Origin: an uncultured Rhodospirillaceae bacterium
GTDB lineage: Bacteria; Pseudomonadota; Alphaproteobacteria; Rhodospirillales; Rhodospirillaceae
Assembly: GCA_943787205.1 (NCBI GenBank)
Contig: CALSLN010000013.1
Location: 1 to 64,000, forward strand
Reading direction: 5' to 3'
DNA length: 64,000 nucleotides
Of this stretch, positions 32,890 to 41,921 are shown piece by piece. Position numbers and translations under genes: made by a program. The notes below the pieces were generated by a model, which had not been told where the DNA came from, did no database searches, and saw only the letters and a program-made list of their open reading frames with translations. Numbering within the stretch: position 1 is the stretch's first letter; each line of letters starts with the position of its first letter.

Positions 32890-33594
32890 TCATTCTGACA
32901 CTCCTTCAATATCTTCTACTTTGAGAACTTGGTCATGGCGTTTGTCGTTTGCGATGGCCGGTTTACAGGCTTCGCTGATTTCAGCAAATTGCCCATCGAA
33001 TTTTTTGAGTAGTTCCTGCGCTTGCGCCCCATCTTCACCCAGCTCCATGCGTTCGAAGAAGCGACCGACAACGTGACGAGAGAGGGCGATCGTCTGAAGT
33101 GTATCGCTCAGGCTTCTTGCACGTTGGGTGTATTTTTCATGGGCGTCGCGCAAATTGTGAACTGACGTCAGCAGGATGGTGCGAATGAGTTTGTCACTCG
33201 CCTCCAATTTTTCTTCAAGCGATTCTTTGGAGATGAGTGACAGCGTCGTGTCTTCTAGCGTGACGGCCGTTGCTCTCCGATTGGAGCCATCTAAAATTGC
33301 CATTTCGCCGAAAAATTCGCCCTTGCGAATACGCCCTACAGGCGAGTTCTTACCGTCGACAATCCGAAAAATACCGATGCACCCGGCGGCGACGACGTAG
33401 GCCGCTTTCGCTTCTTCGCCGTCGCGGAAGAGATACTGACCCTTGGATAGGAATTGAATCTCAATGGCCGGTTCATCATCAAGCTCTTCCGCAGGTAATG
33501 AGTTGCTGGTATCTCCGCTAGCTCCAACTCCGTCCATGTCGATGGCCATGTGAGTCTTCGCAGCCATTGCCACTGCATCTGACAGTTTGCGCAA
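32890..33594 (-). CDS. Cyclic-nucleotide-binding-domain protein (start uncertain)
   Basis: At least 234 residues. A CNMP-binding beta-barrel occupies about residues 45-155, with KGQYLFRDGEEAKAAYVVAAG, KGEFFGEMAILDGSNRRATAV (the phosphate-binding cassette) and VTLEDTTLSLISKE. A coiled-coil-like helix follows and no HTH is seen, so it is not a Crp-type regulator. Start: TTG at 33594 is the first start-like codon I accept, but the frame is open another 72 bases back to a CTG at 33666. This directly follows the TGA of the upstream receiver gene in the same frame, and the extra codons read like protein (DFAERYTQPTEKDIDLL). Cyclic AMP or GMP is the expected ligand. Confidence 0.75.
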   Translation of the reverse strand: MRKLSDAVAMAAKTHMAIDMDGVGASGDTSNSLPAEELDDEPAIEIQFLSKGQYLFRDGEEAKAAYVVAAGCIGIFRIVDGKNSPVGRIRKGEFFGEMAILDGSNRRATAVTLEDTTLSLISKESLEEKLEASDKLIRTILLTSVHNLRDAHEKYTQRARSLSDTLQTIALSRHVVGRFFERMELGEDGAQAQELLKKFDGQFAEISEACKPAIANDKRHDQVLKVEDIEGVSE

Positions 33595-33666
33595 GAGGTC
33601 GATGTCTTTTTCGGTTGGCTGGGTATAACGCTCCGCAAAATCCGCAACTCTGTCACGGAGCGACAG

Positions 33667-34422
33667 TCAAAGCCCTGCAACGTCGTCTTGCTTGAGTTGC
33701 TTTGCCGACGCAGAAGCATCTTTTAATAGGTCTGCTAAGGACTTGAGCTTGGCTTGGACCACAGGTGTGATCTGACTTGATAAATAAGCGGCGAGTAGTT
33801 CCTTGCACACCGCTGCCAACCGGCCGCTTTGACTGTTCAGTCGAGTTTGCAGCATGTCTTCCATGAGAGGCGCGATTTTTTTGGCAAACTCATCGTAGTT
33901 GATGGATTGCCCGCGTAGCTTTGAGAGCAGCGTTTGAGGAACATAAAACCGACGGAGAGCACTGGAGCGATCTGCGGCCCTGCGGTCCGGTCCGATATAT
34001 TCACTGGTCACGACATAGGGGGTGTCGACGCGACTCACGGCTCTAACCCTGTCGGTCACATCTTTGGCTGGAACAGGCTGTATTAAAATACTGTCGACGC
34101 CGGCGCGTAAGGCAAGTTTCGCGCCGTCAACATGCTCCGGCGCTAAGGCGCAAAATATAGTCATGAAAGGGTTCTTGCCCACCAGCATTTGGCGAACGCC
34201 CCTGACGAGTTTGAAGACACCGCCACCTAGGCTATCCGCCAAGATGGCAACATCGATTCCGCCTTCTTCTATTTTTGCGACAGCTTCTTTGTAGCTGAGA
34301 GCGACCGTTGTTGTGCCGAACCCAAACTCTTTGAGTCCGTCAGCCAACGTCGAAGCGCGGGCAGCCTTTGTGTCACCGATCAATACGGTGACGTTGCTTA
34401 GCATTTCTACTTTGGTTGCCAC
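33667..34422 (-). CDS. Receiver-like signalling protein
   Basis: 251 residues. N-terminal receiver fold (about residues 10-125): TVLIGDTKAARASTL with degenerate acidic pair, Asp in VAILADSLGGG at the phospho-site, and a C-terminal IQPVPAKDVTDRV in place of the usual Lys motif. The middle carries EYIGPDRRAADR, sharing the GPDRR motif with the third gene of the unit. The remainder is helical, possibly an HPt remnant or dimerisation segment. Its TGA lies in the same frame as the following cyclic-nucleotide-binding gene. Partner kinase unknown. Confidence 0.7.
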   Translation of the reverse strand: MATKVEMLSNVTVLIGDTKAARASTLADGLKEFGFGTTTVALSYKEAVAKIEEGGIDVAILADSLGGGVFKLVRGVRQMLVGKNPFMTIFCALAPEHVDGAKLALRAGVDSILIQPVPAKDVTDRVRAVSRVDTPYVVTSEYIGPDRRAADRSSALRRFYVPQTLLSKLRGQSINYDEFAKKIAPLMEDMLQTRLNSQSGRLAAVCKELLAAYLSSQITPVVQAKLKSLADLLKDASASAKQLKQDDVAGL

Positions 34423-34677
34423 AGTGCGCGATCCGTCCCCTTGGCCAGCACATTCATTTTGAGGCTGACCCCAAGAGGTTATCTTAACTGCACAACCTCT
34501 TGTTTCTATATACTTTTTAACACGCTAACCCGTATCGAAGCAAAACCCCTAACGTCTCAGGTCACTCTCGCTGCAAAGGCCCGTGGTTATGCGTTGGTTG
34601 TGTTCGATAGGTGGCCTTTGAGAGACCAAGGTCTGTTTTGACCCAATAGTGCCAATCCAGAGCTAATTTCCAGGAGT
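34423..34677. other. Intergenic region between tRNA-Ala and the signalling unit
   Basis: 255 bases. I see no conserved gene, RNA or clear terminator. A 66-codon plus-strand reading frame exists but has no ribosome site or recognisable content. The promoter of the minus-strand signalling genes should be here. Confidence 0.4.
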
Positions 34678-34753
<76 letters not shown>

Positions 34754-34907
34754 ATGTATGCTTGGATATAACGGTCCGAAGGGATTGGACCCCAGAGCGG
34801 GGCGGACCTTATGCAGTTCCCTGCTGACCCTTCAAGGGAAAAATAGGCCTGGAGACAGTCCTCTTGGTGCTACTTCATGGCATCAGAGAGGACTGTTTTA
34901 CCAGGAT

Positions 34908-35240
34908 CTAGGTGTCGGAATCGCCATCCTTCGGGATGGGCCCGATAACGCCTTCGACATCATCATCTTCTTCGTCGTCATCGCCTGGGATGAGATCATC
35001 TTCCTCATCATCTTCCAGGTCTTCGATGTCATCATCCCCAGCACCGGCAGTGGAGTCAGCAGGTTTCGGGGTCGCCTTTTCAGGTTTTGGCGCGGCTTCT
35101 ACTTTTTTGGATTTCGTCACCTTGGGGCGCTTGTTTTCTGCTCCACACTTTGGGCAGAGCGCTGGTGTCTTATTCAAATCGTAAAAGCGTGCTCCGCAAC
35201 TTGAGCAAGTCAGCTTTTCGCCGAGATCAACCTTACCCAA
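34908..35240 (-). CDS. FYDLN-acid family protein (TIGR02300)
   Basis: 110 residues. N-terminal zinc-ribbon-like cysteines (Cys12, Cys15, Cys29, Cys32) frame the motif FYDLN at residues 19-23. The C-terminal half is a long acidic low-complexity tail rich in Asp and Glu ([14 protein letters not shown]). This combination defines TIGR02300, found almost only in alphaproteobacteria and of unknown function. The gene is commonly beside aroA as here, transcribed divergently. The start is TTG at 35240 (homologues begin at this point with MGK/MAK), with CGGAA just upstream. Confidence 0.9.
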   Translation of the reverse strand: MGKVDLGEKLTCSSCGARFYDLNKTPALCPKCGAENKRPKVTKSKKVEAAPKPEKATPKPADSTAGAGDDDIEDLEDDEEDDLIPGDDDEEDDDVEGVIGPIPKDGDSDT

Positions 35241-35517
35241 TTCCGTAACCTCCCAATCTTATGTTCTATTCACCAAGGTGCCCCATATTGGTGGCCTGAA
35301 ACCTTAGCGAAAATAATTCAGCAAGCGCATTTGCCAAATAAGTGGGGCGCTGTCAAAACTTAATATGCGATCCGCCAAAAAAGAAATCGTGAGGCGTACC
35401 AAAACCAGGTGGTTGCTAGGCTTCTAAGTCTCCTTATGGTATCACCCCGCGCCATAAAGTCCTGGCGCCAGGAACCGCCTAACGCCAGCCATTTCGGACC
35501 GATTTGAGCCATTACTG
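35241..35517. other. Divergent promoter region of TIGR02300 gene and aroA
   Basis: 277 bases with no gene I can support. It should carry the promoters of both divergent genes. No clear sigma70 pair stands out by eye. Upstream of aroA the sequence is GCGCC-rich with no visible riboswitch or leader. Confidence 0.4.
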
Positions 35518-36904
35518 ATGACCAACCCTCCCACCCAAGTTACGTCATCTGCCCGTACATCTGGCCTAGCCGGAACGATCCGGGTGCCTGGCGATAAATC
35601 TATTTCGCATCGGGCCTTGATGTTTGGTGCTTTAGCGATCGGTGAGACGCGGATCAAAGGGCTTCTTGAGGGTGAAGATGTTTTAAATACGGCTAAGGCC
35701 ATGCGTGCCTTGGGTGCGTCTGTTGAGCGGGTTGAAGAGCCGGATGGTGCTTCAACCTGGATTGTGCGCGGTCGTGGGGTTGGTGGGTTGTTAGAACCCG
35801 ATGGCGTACTCGACATGGGAAACTCAGGAACCGGGGCCCGTCTTTTGACTGGCCTGTTAGCAAGTCATCCAATGACGGCTGTTATGACGGGCGACGACTC
35901 TTTGCGATCTCGACCGATGGGGCGGGTTGTAGAGCCATTGCAATCCATGGGTGGCTCATTTGAGTCACGATCCGGTCACCGTTTGCCAATGACTGTCACG
36001 GGCACTGGCGATCCAATGCCTATTGTTTATAAGAGCCCTGTTGCCTCAGCACAGGTGAAGTCAGCGGTTTTTGTTGGCAGGCTTGCAGGCCAGGGGTGCG
36101 ACCACCGTTATTGAGCCGGCAGCGACACGCGACCATACGGAACGCATGTTGCGTCATTTTGGGGCTGAAGTGTTCTCAGAGCCGGTTGCAGATCGGCCAG
36201 GGGCTGTCGCCGTTACCGTTACTGGGCAACCCGAGTTAGTCGGCTCAGATATCGTCGTGCCAGGCGATCCTTCGTCGGCTGCGTTCTTGGTTGTCGCGGC
36301 TCTTATTACAGAAGGATCAGACGTTACGCTGCAGAATGTGGGTTTAAACCCTCAGCGCACTGGGTTGTTTGAAACCTTGCGTGAAATGGGTGCTGATCTC
36401 GTCATAGAAAACGAACGCGATGAGGCCGGTGAGCCCGTCGGTGATCTTCGTGTCCGCTCCAGTAAATTAAAAGGTGTGACGGTTCCGGCAGTTCGGGCAC
36501 CGTCGATGATCGACGAATATCCGATTTTGGCCGTTGCTGCAGCCTGTGCGACGGGTGAAACGCGGATGGAGGGGCTTGCAGAGCTTAGAGTTAAAGAGAG
36601 TGACCGCCTGGCCGCCATCGCGTCCGGTCTCACGGTCTGCGGGATCTTACCTGAGATTGATGGTGATACTCTCTGTGTCCAGGGCGTTGCGGGTGCTGTG
36701 CCGGGTGGAGGTGTGGTCAGTGTCCATATGGACCACCGTATCGCTATGTCGTTCTTGATCCTGGGGCTGTCTGCGGAGCACGCTATTGGAATTGACGACG
36801 AGTCTGCGATTGCCACCAGTTATCCTAATTTCTTGGACCATTTGACCGAATTGGGCGTTAAACTCAAAAAAACTGACCTGCCTCTGGTTGGCGGTGTCGC
36901 GTGA
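35518..36904 (+). CDS. aroA: 5-enolpyruvylshikimate-3-phosphate synthase, frameshifted
   Basis: EPSP synthase, sixth step of the shikimate pathway, condensing shikimate-3-phosphate with phosphoenolpyruvate. Visible: [72 protein letters not shown] and [16 protein letters not shown] single surplus T in the run at 36068-36072 shifts the frame within [13 protein letters not shown]; the second frame runs intact to 36904. Repaired length is about 461 residues. The 3' end overlaps cmk (GTGA). The Gly and Ala of the PEP site (GNSGTGAR) identify the class II-like alphaproteobacterial type. An essential pathway gene with both halves conserved suggests sequencing error. Confidence 0.9.
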
Positions 36905-37557
36905 CGCAGGCCCCAAACCTTGTCGTCGCCATTGATGGGCCGGCGGCGTCCGGAAAGGGTACTTTAGCGAGGCATTTGGCTGATCTCCTAACATTGAGGT
37001 ACCTCGATACTGGCAGTTTGTACCGGGCGACAGGTTTGACGGTATTGAAGGCAAGCGGCGATCCCACGAACGAGGCTGATGCGGTAAAAGCGGCAGAAAA
37101 CCTAGACTTATCGGCCTTTTCTGCTGAGAATTTACGCAGTGAAGAGGCTGGTGTGGCAGCGTCTCACGTGGCCTTTATCCCGTCTGTCCGCGCCGTTTTG
37201 CTCGATTTTCAGAGATCCATTGCTTCGAACCCTGGCGTAGCGTTCAAGGGCGCAATTTTGGACGGGCGAGACATAGGTACAGTGGTTTGCCCAGACGCTG
37301 ATCGTAAAATCTTCGTCGAGGCTGCTTTAGAAGTGCGGATTAAAAGACGCCTCCAGGAGTTGATGGAACGAGGCGAACCCGTTATAGAAGCCCGCGTTCG
37401 TGCCGATATGACGGCCCGGGACCAGCGTGATCGAGATCGTTCGGTTGCTCCGCTTAAGCCAGCGGATGATGCGTGGGTCCTAGATACGTCGAACATGAAC
37501 GCGGATGAGGCTCTGGCCGCTGCGCTGGACCACATCCGGGGAACCGGTCCCCTTTAA
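36901..37557 (+). CDS. cmk: Cytidylate kinase
   Basis: 218 residues. P-loop [28 protein letters not shown] (substrate Arg/Tyr region), the conserved [20 protein letters not shown], and [18 protein letters not shown], all family-specific. It phosphorylates CMP and dCMP. The GTG start overlaps the aroA stop, so aroA-cmk-rpsA may form one transcript, the usual order in this class. Confidence 0.95.
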   Translation: MTQAPNLVVAIDGPAASGKGTLARHLADLLTLRYLDTGSLYRATGLTVLKASGDPTNEADAVKAAENLDLSAFSAENLRSEEAGVAASHVAFIPSVRAVLLDFQRSIASNPGVAFKGAILDGRDIGTVVCPDADRKIFVEAALEVRIKRRLQELMERGEPVIEARVRADMTARDQRDRDRSVAPLKPADDAWVLDTSNMNADEALAAALDHIRGTGPL

Positions 37558-37753
37558 GATTGTTACCCCTCACGACACCGGCTGACCAAGGTGCGAAAAA
37601 CGCATCGGCTGCTGGGCGTTGAGGTTTTGAAGCACGTCTTTAAGCGCGTGCACTTTGAGAAATGCGACAAGCCCGGAATAGTCCGAGCCCGCATGAAAAG
37701 ACCGCCGGATCCAACCGGCAGGCAAGGCGCAGAACGAAAGGAACGCTCCTACA
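37558..37753. other. rpsA leader region
   Basis: 196 bases between cmk and rpsA, with no gene. It includes a GCCGG-type inverted repeat (GCCGGATCCAACCGGC, 37703-37718) about 35 bases before the start, and the ribosome site GAAAGGAA. It probably contains an rpsA promoter and untranslated leader. Confidence 0.5.
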
Positions 37754-39499
37754 ATGTCTGAACCAGCTCTCGCCGCGGCGAGCGAAGATTTCGCCGCACT
37801 CCTAGAAGAATCATTCCAAGGCAACGCAACCATCGAAGGCGCTGTGCTTAAGGGCACAGTTCTCCGGGTTGATGGTGATTACGCTTTGGTCGACGTTGGC
37901 CTCAAGTCCGAAGGGCGGGTGCCGTTGCGCGAATTTGGTCGCGGCAATGAAGATGCCCCTGCCGTCGGTGAAGCCGTCGACGTCTATGTTGAACGCTATG
38001 AAGATAAGGATGGCATGATCCTTCTGTCTCGCGATAAAGCGCGGCGTGAGGAAGCTTGGGACGTTCTTGAGAAGCAGTTCGAAAAGACAAGCACAGTCGA
38101 GGGAACAATTTTTGGCCGCGTCAAAGGTGGCTTCACTGTTGACCTCAATGGCGCTGTCGCCTTCTTGCCAGGCAGCCAGGTTGATATCCGCCCCGTGCGC
38201 GATGCCAACTACTTGATGGGCGAGCCACATGAATTTCAAATTCTGAAGATGGACCGCGCTCGCGGCAACATCGTCGTTTCTCGTCGCGCGCGTACTCGAA
38301 GAAACCCGCGCCGCTGAGCGTTCGAAGCTCATGGAAAACTTGGCCGAAGGTCAGGTTCTCGAAGGCGTTGTCAAGAACATCACCGATTACGGCGCGTTCG
38401 TCGATCTCGGCGGCGTCGATGGCTTGCTGCACGTCACCGACATTTCCTGGAAGCGCGTCAATCATCCAACCGAAGCGCTTCTCGGTTGGTCAGACCGTGA
38501 ACGTTCAGGTCATCGCTTCAACGCTGAAACCCAGCGTATTTCGCTTGGCATGAAGCAGCTTGAAGCTGACCCATGGGATGGCGTTGCAGTTAAGTATCCA
38601 GTGGGCACGAAGTTCGTGGGCCGTGTCACCAACATCACCGATTACGGCGCATTCGTAGAACTCGAAGCTGGCGTCGAAGGCTTGGTTCACGTCTCTGAAA
38701 TGAGCTGGACCAAGAAAGAACGTCCACCCGGGCAAGATCGTATCCACGAGCCAAGAAGTCGAGGTTATGGTCCTCGATGTTGATCCAGAAAAGCGTCGTA
38801 TCTCCCTTGGCCTCAAGCAGTGCATGGACAACCCATGGACCGCGTTCAAGGACAAGTTCGCAGGTCGACACATTGGTTGAAGGCGAAGTCAAGAACATCA
38901 CCGAGTTCGGCCTCTTTGTTGGCCTTGACGGTGAAATCGACGGCATGGTGCACTTGTCAGACCTGTCTTGGGAGAAGGACGGCGAAGAAGCTGTTGCTGA
39001 CTTCAACAAGGGCGACATTGTTAAAGCCAAGATCCTTGACGTTGATATCGACAAAGAACGTATCAGCCTTGGTATCAAGCAATTGACTGAAGATCCGTTT
39101 GCGGAAGCTATGGGTGACCTCAAGCGTGGCCAGGTTGTCACGTGTGTTGTGACTGCGACGATGGACGCAGGTCTTGAAGTTTCGGTTAGCGAAGGCATCA
39201 CAGGGTTCATCAAGAAAAATGATCTGGCCCGTGAACGCTCAGAGCAACGCCCTGATCGCTTTGCTGTTGGAGAAAAAGTCGATGCACGGATTACCAGCAT
39301 CGATAGCAAGTCTCGTAAGCTCAACCTGTCCATCAAGGCGCGCGAAGTTGCTGAAGAGAAACAGGCCATGGCTGACTATGGCTCTGCCGATTCGGGTGCA
39401 TCTTTAGGTGATATTCTTGGCGCGGCTCTTAAGCGCAAAGAAACGTCTGGAGATGACGATTCTGCTGATGAGGCAGAAGCCGAGGAAACAAAAGAATAA
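37754..39499 (+). CDS. rpsA: 30S ribosomal protein S1, broken by five indels
   Basis: Six S1 (OB-fold) repeats. The first begins [28 protein letters not shown]. Later ones contain [51 protein letters not shown] and [26 protein letters not shown]. The frame changes at about 38291 (+1), 38480 (+1), 38515 (-1), 38716 (+1) and 38862 (+1). Between these, each stretch is fully conserved protein, and the net change of +3 restores the starting frame to 39499. Repaired length is about 580 residues, normal for the family. S1 is essential for initiation on most mRNAs in Gram-negatives, so a real knockout is implausible. The acidic tail ([15 protein letters not shown]) is normal. Confidence 0.93.
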
Positions 39500-39531
39500 G
39501 ACCACGCGTCAAACGCTGGACTTTGCTGATG

Positions 39532-39559
39532 AACGCGCCCCCTTGTGGGGCGCGTTTTT
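39532..39559 (+). terminator. Intrinsic terminator after rpsA
   Basis: AACGCGCCCC (39532-39541) pairs with GGGGCGCGTT (39547-39556) around a 5-base loop and runs into T residues to 39559. It sits 33 bases past the rpsA stop codon and separates it from ihfB. Confidence 0.92.
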
Positions 39560-39684
39560 CGTACTGAAACCCGAAAAACGGTGTCATATGAAAGGCTTAC
39601 ACTTGACTCTGCTCCGTGCACTTCGCATGCTCTTTGCTAGTTAACGGTCACAAAGACTGAACGGGCGGACAGGGAAGCCAGGGG

Positions 39685-40029
39685 ATGACCAAGTCTGAGC
39701 TCATAGCGAGAATTGCGGAACGCAATCCACATCTCTTTCAGCGAGATGTTGAGCGGATCGTAAGCACGATATTCGATCAGATTTCTGTAGCGCTTGCTAA
39801 CGGAGACCGGGTTGAGCTTCGTGGCTTCGGCGCTTTTTCTGTTAAGCATCGGGATTCGAGAGTTGGGCGTAATCCGCGGACTGGTGAGGCCGTGAATGTC
39901 TCTAAGAAAACGGTTCCGTACTTTAAGACAGGGAAGCAGCTGCGTGATTTGCTGAATGCCCCTCAGGCGGCTGAAGCGACGCCCTCGACAGACCCGTCTC
40001 CGTCTATGCCCCCGTCATCAGCCCTTTAG
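39685..40029 (+). CDS. ihfB: Integration host factor beta subunit
   Basis: 114 residues of the HU/IHF family: [57 protein letters not shown] with the DNA-intercalating Arg-Asn-Pro, then [15 protein letters not shown]. Position directly after rpsA and the sequence [14 protein letters not shown] identify IhfB. The C-terminus is extended by about 20 low-complexity residues ([13 protein letters not shown]). It binds and bends DNA with IhfA. Confidence 0.92.
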   Translation: MTKSELIARIAERNPHLFQRDVERIVSTIFDQISVALANGDRVELRGFGAFSVKHRDSRVGRNPRTGEAVNVSKKTVPYFKTGKQLRDLLNAPQAAEATPSTDPSPSMPPSSAL

Positions 40030-40053
40030 GGTGACGAAGCCAGAGAGGCCAAC

Positions 40054-40362
40054 ATGCGTCTTCTAACTTGGCTGGTCGGTGTTGTTGTTGCCGTCGTTAC
40101 AGTTCTGTTCGCCATATCCAATCGGATGCCTATTTCTATAACGGTATGGCCGTTCCCATTCGCAATAGATGTTGGGCTTTACATTATCGTTATAGCCGCT
40201 GTTTTTTCTGGCTTTTTGGTTGGTGCGTTGTTGACGTGGGTTGCCGCAGGAAAGCACCGTCGCAGGGTTCGTAAGCAACGGGTTGAAATCCGAGCGCTTG
40301 AGGGCGAGTTAGCTGACGTGCGGGCTAGACTTGTTAGCCAAGACACCTCCGAAGCGGCATAA
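40054..40362 (+). CDS. LapA-domain membrane protein (DUF1049)
   Basis: 102 residues with two membrane helices (about residues 4-20 and 40-65) separated by the NRMPISITVWPFPFAIDVGLY loop. A basic/coiled C-terminus (RRRVRKQRVEIRALEGELADVRARL) follows. This is the LapA (lipopolysaccharide assembly protein A)/DUF1049 pattern, and its place between ihfB and pyrF is conserved in related genomes. GAGAGG precedes the start. Confidence 0.88.
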   Translation: MRLLTWLVGVVVAVVTVLFAISNRMPISITVWPFPFAIDVGLYIIVIAAVFSGFLVGALLTWVAAGKHRRRVRKQRVEIRALEGELADVRARLVSQDTSEAA

Positions 40363-40413
40363 TAGCCAACCACACCGACAGACCAGTTTATATAGAAGTG
40401 AAGGGGTGACACG

Positions 40414-41145
40414 ATGGCACCGGCTGACCAAGACCTCCGTAACCCGATTTTTTGCGCCATCGATACGTCCGACTTAGGCACAGCAACGACATGGGCTGCC
40501 CGCATTGGCGATCATGTTGGCGGCATTAAGCTTGGGCTCGAATTTATTTCTGCTCATGGCCCCAAGGGGGTCGAACAGGTGATGAAGGCCTCTGGGCTTC
40601 CAGCCTTTCTGGACGTCAAATTTCATGACATTCCGAATACGGTGGCGGGTGCAGTGCGGGCTATTTCGGCATGCCGCCCCTTCATGATCAATGTCCACGC
40701 GAGTGGTGGCAGGACGATGATGCAGGCCGCCGCTGAAGCGGCCGCTGAAGCCGCATATGAACATGTCACTCCCCGTCCCTTAGTGATCGGGGTCACGATT
40801 TTAACCAGTCTCTCCGACGACGATTTGGCTGAAGTCGGGATGGCATCATCGACGGCAGACCAAGCCATCCGTTTGGCAGTGCTGGCCAAGGAATCTGGAC
40901 TGGACGGTGTCGTGTGTTCGCCGCTGGAAGCTGCTCGGATTAGGTCTGAATGTGGTCCAACCTTTAAACTGATAACACCTGGGGTTCGTCCGGAGTGGGC
41001 CGCTGCAAATGACCAAAAAAGAATTATGACGCCAGAGCAGGCGATTGCTGAAGGGGCTGACTATCTTGTAGTAGGCCGACCTATTACCGCGGCAGATGAT
41101 CCATCGGCCGCGGCACAACGAATTGCGACAGCGCTGGCTGCTTAG
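40414..41145 (+). CDS. pyrF: Orotidine 5'-phosphate decarboxylase
   Basis: 243 residues, the last step of UMP synthesis. The catalytic block DVKFHDIPNTVAGAV carries the Lys-Asp pair; the phosphate-binding end is VVGRPITAADDPSAAAQRI. LVIGVTILTSL and TPGVRPEW match the family. AAGGGG precedes the ATG. It opens a run pyrF-trpF-trpB-trpA-accD-folC. Confidence 0.95.
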   Translation: MAPADQDLRNPIFCAIDTSDLGTATTWAARIGDHVGGIKLGLEFISAHGPKGVEQVMKASGLPAFLDVKFHDIPNTVAGAVRAISACRPFMINVHASGGRTMMQAAAEAAAEAAYEHVTPRPLVIGVTILTSLSDDDLAEVGMASSTADQAIRLAVLAKESGLDGVVCSPLEAARIRSECGPTFKLITPGVRPEWAAANDQKRIMTPEQAIAEGADYLVVGRPITAADDPSAAAQRIATALAA

Positions 41146-41162
41146 CGCCGAACAGAGGTTAC

Positions 41163-41804
41163 ATGAGTGTAGACGTAAAAATTTGCGGCTTGAGCGACGC
41201 TGAGTCTGTCGACGCGGCTATAGACGGTGGCGCGGATTATTTGGGGTTCGTTTTTTTTGAAAAGTCCCCTCGAAATGTCGCGCCTACTCTCGTTGCGGAA
41301 TTGGTCGAGGATGTGCCTGAAGAGGTTCGCAAAGTTGGATTATTTGTTGATCCTGACGATGCCCTGTTAGGCCAAGTCCTGACCCATGTTCGACTCGACT
41401 GTCTCCAACTCCATGGTAGTGAAACCCCGGAGCGGGTGGATGCGATTCGGCTGTCTTGTGGTTTGCCGGTTATGAAAGTTGTGGGCGTTTCTGATGCAGC
41501 CGATGTCGCTGCTGCATCCAGGTATACGGATCACGCGGATATGCTGCTATTTGACGCTAAGCCGCCACCAGACGCTGATAGGCCAGGGGGGAACGCTACG
41601 ACCTTTAACTGGAGCCTTATGACCGCTTATAGGGGCGCATTACCATGGCTTTTAGCGGGTGGGTTGACGCCAGAAAATGTGGCTCAGGCCATCATTGAGG
41701 CCAATGCGCCGGGAGTTGATGTCTCCTCAGGCGTTGAATCAGCGCCTGGGCAGAAAGATCCGGCGCTTATCACTGCGTTTTTGAAAGCTGCAAAAGGTCT
41801 CTAA
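41163..41804 (+). CDS. trpF: Phosphoribosylanthranilate isomerase
   Basis: 213 residues. VKICGLSDAESV (catalytic Cys), DYLGFVFFEKSPRNV, LQLHGSETPERVD and GGLTPENVAQAI (second catalytic Asp near LLFDAKPP) are family blocks. It isomerises phosphoribosylanthranilate in tryptophan synthesis. AGAGG lies 6 bases before the ATG. Next gene is trpB after a 117-base gap. Confidence 0.95.
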   Translation: MSVDVKICGLSDAESVDAAIDGGADYLGFVFFEKSPRNVAPTLVAELVEDVPEEVRKVGLFVDPDDALLGQVLTHVRLDCLQLHGSETPERVDAIRLSCGLPVMKVVGVSDAADVAAASRYTDHADMLLFDAKPPPDADRPGGNATTFNWSLMTAYRGALPWLLAGGLTPENVAQAIIEANAPGVDVSSGVESAPGQKDPALITAFLKAAKGL

Positions 41805-41852
41805 GCCCCTCTAAACCCCTCTTAAGGCCCTGGTTTTTCGATGAGTTCTTTT

Positions 41853-41881
41853 TTGCTCATCAGCGAGGCATGCGCTATAAG
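41853..41881 (+). promoter_or_regulatory. Candidate sigma70-type promoter for trpB
   Basis: TTGCTC (41853-41858) and TATAAG (41876-41881) are 17 bases apart, 40 bases before the trpB ATG. A GATGAG/CTCATC hairpin with a T-rich loop overlaps the -35 box. It would allow trpBA-accD-folC expression independent of pyrF-trpF. No tryptophan-rich leader frame is seen. Confidence 0.5.
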
Positions 41882-41921
41882 TCCGGCCCAGAGTTTAGCC
41901 CGGTCAGGATACATCAAGCCC

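Noticed and set aside
34441-34641. Plus-strand 66-codon frame between the signalling genes and tRNA-Ala
   Set aside because: No ribosome site, no recognisable domain, odd composition; treated as chance.
35241-35517. Attachment site or integrated element near tRNA-Ala
   Set aside because: No integrase, no repeat of the tRNA 3' end, and normal housekeeping genes on both sides.
37754-39499. rpsA as a true pseudogene or split gene
   Set aside because: Every segment between indels is intact S1 sequence and the net shift is a multiple of three; error is the simpler reading.
41805-41921. Tryptophan attenuator before trpB
   Set aside because: No Trp-rich leader frame and no terminator pair; only a short T-looped hairpin.
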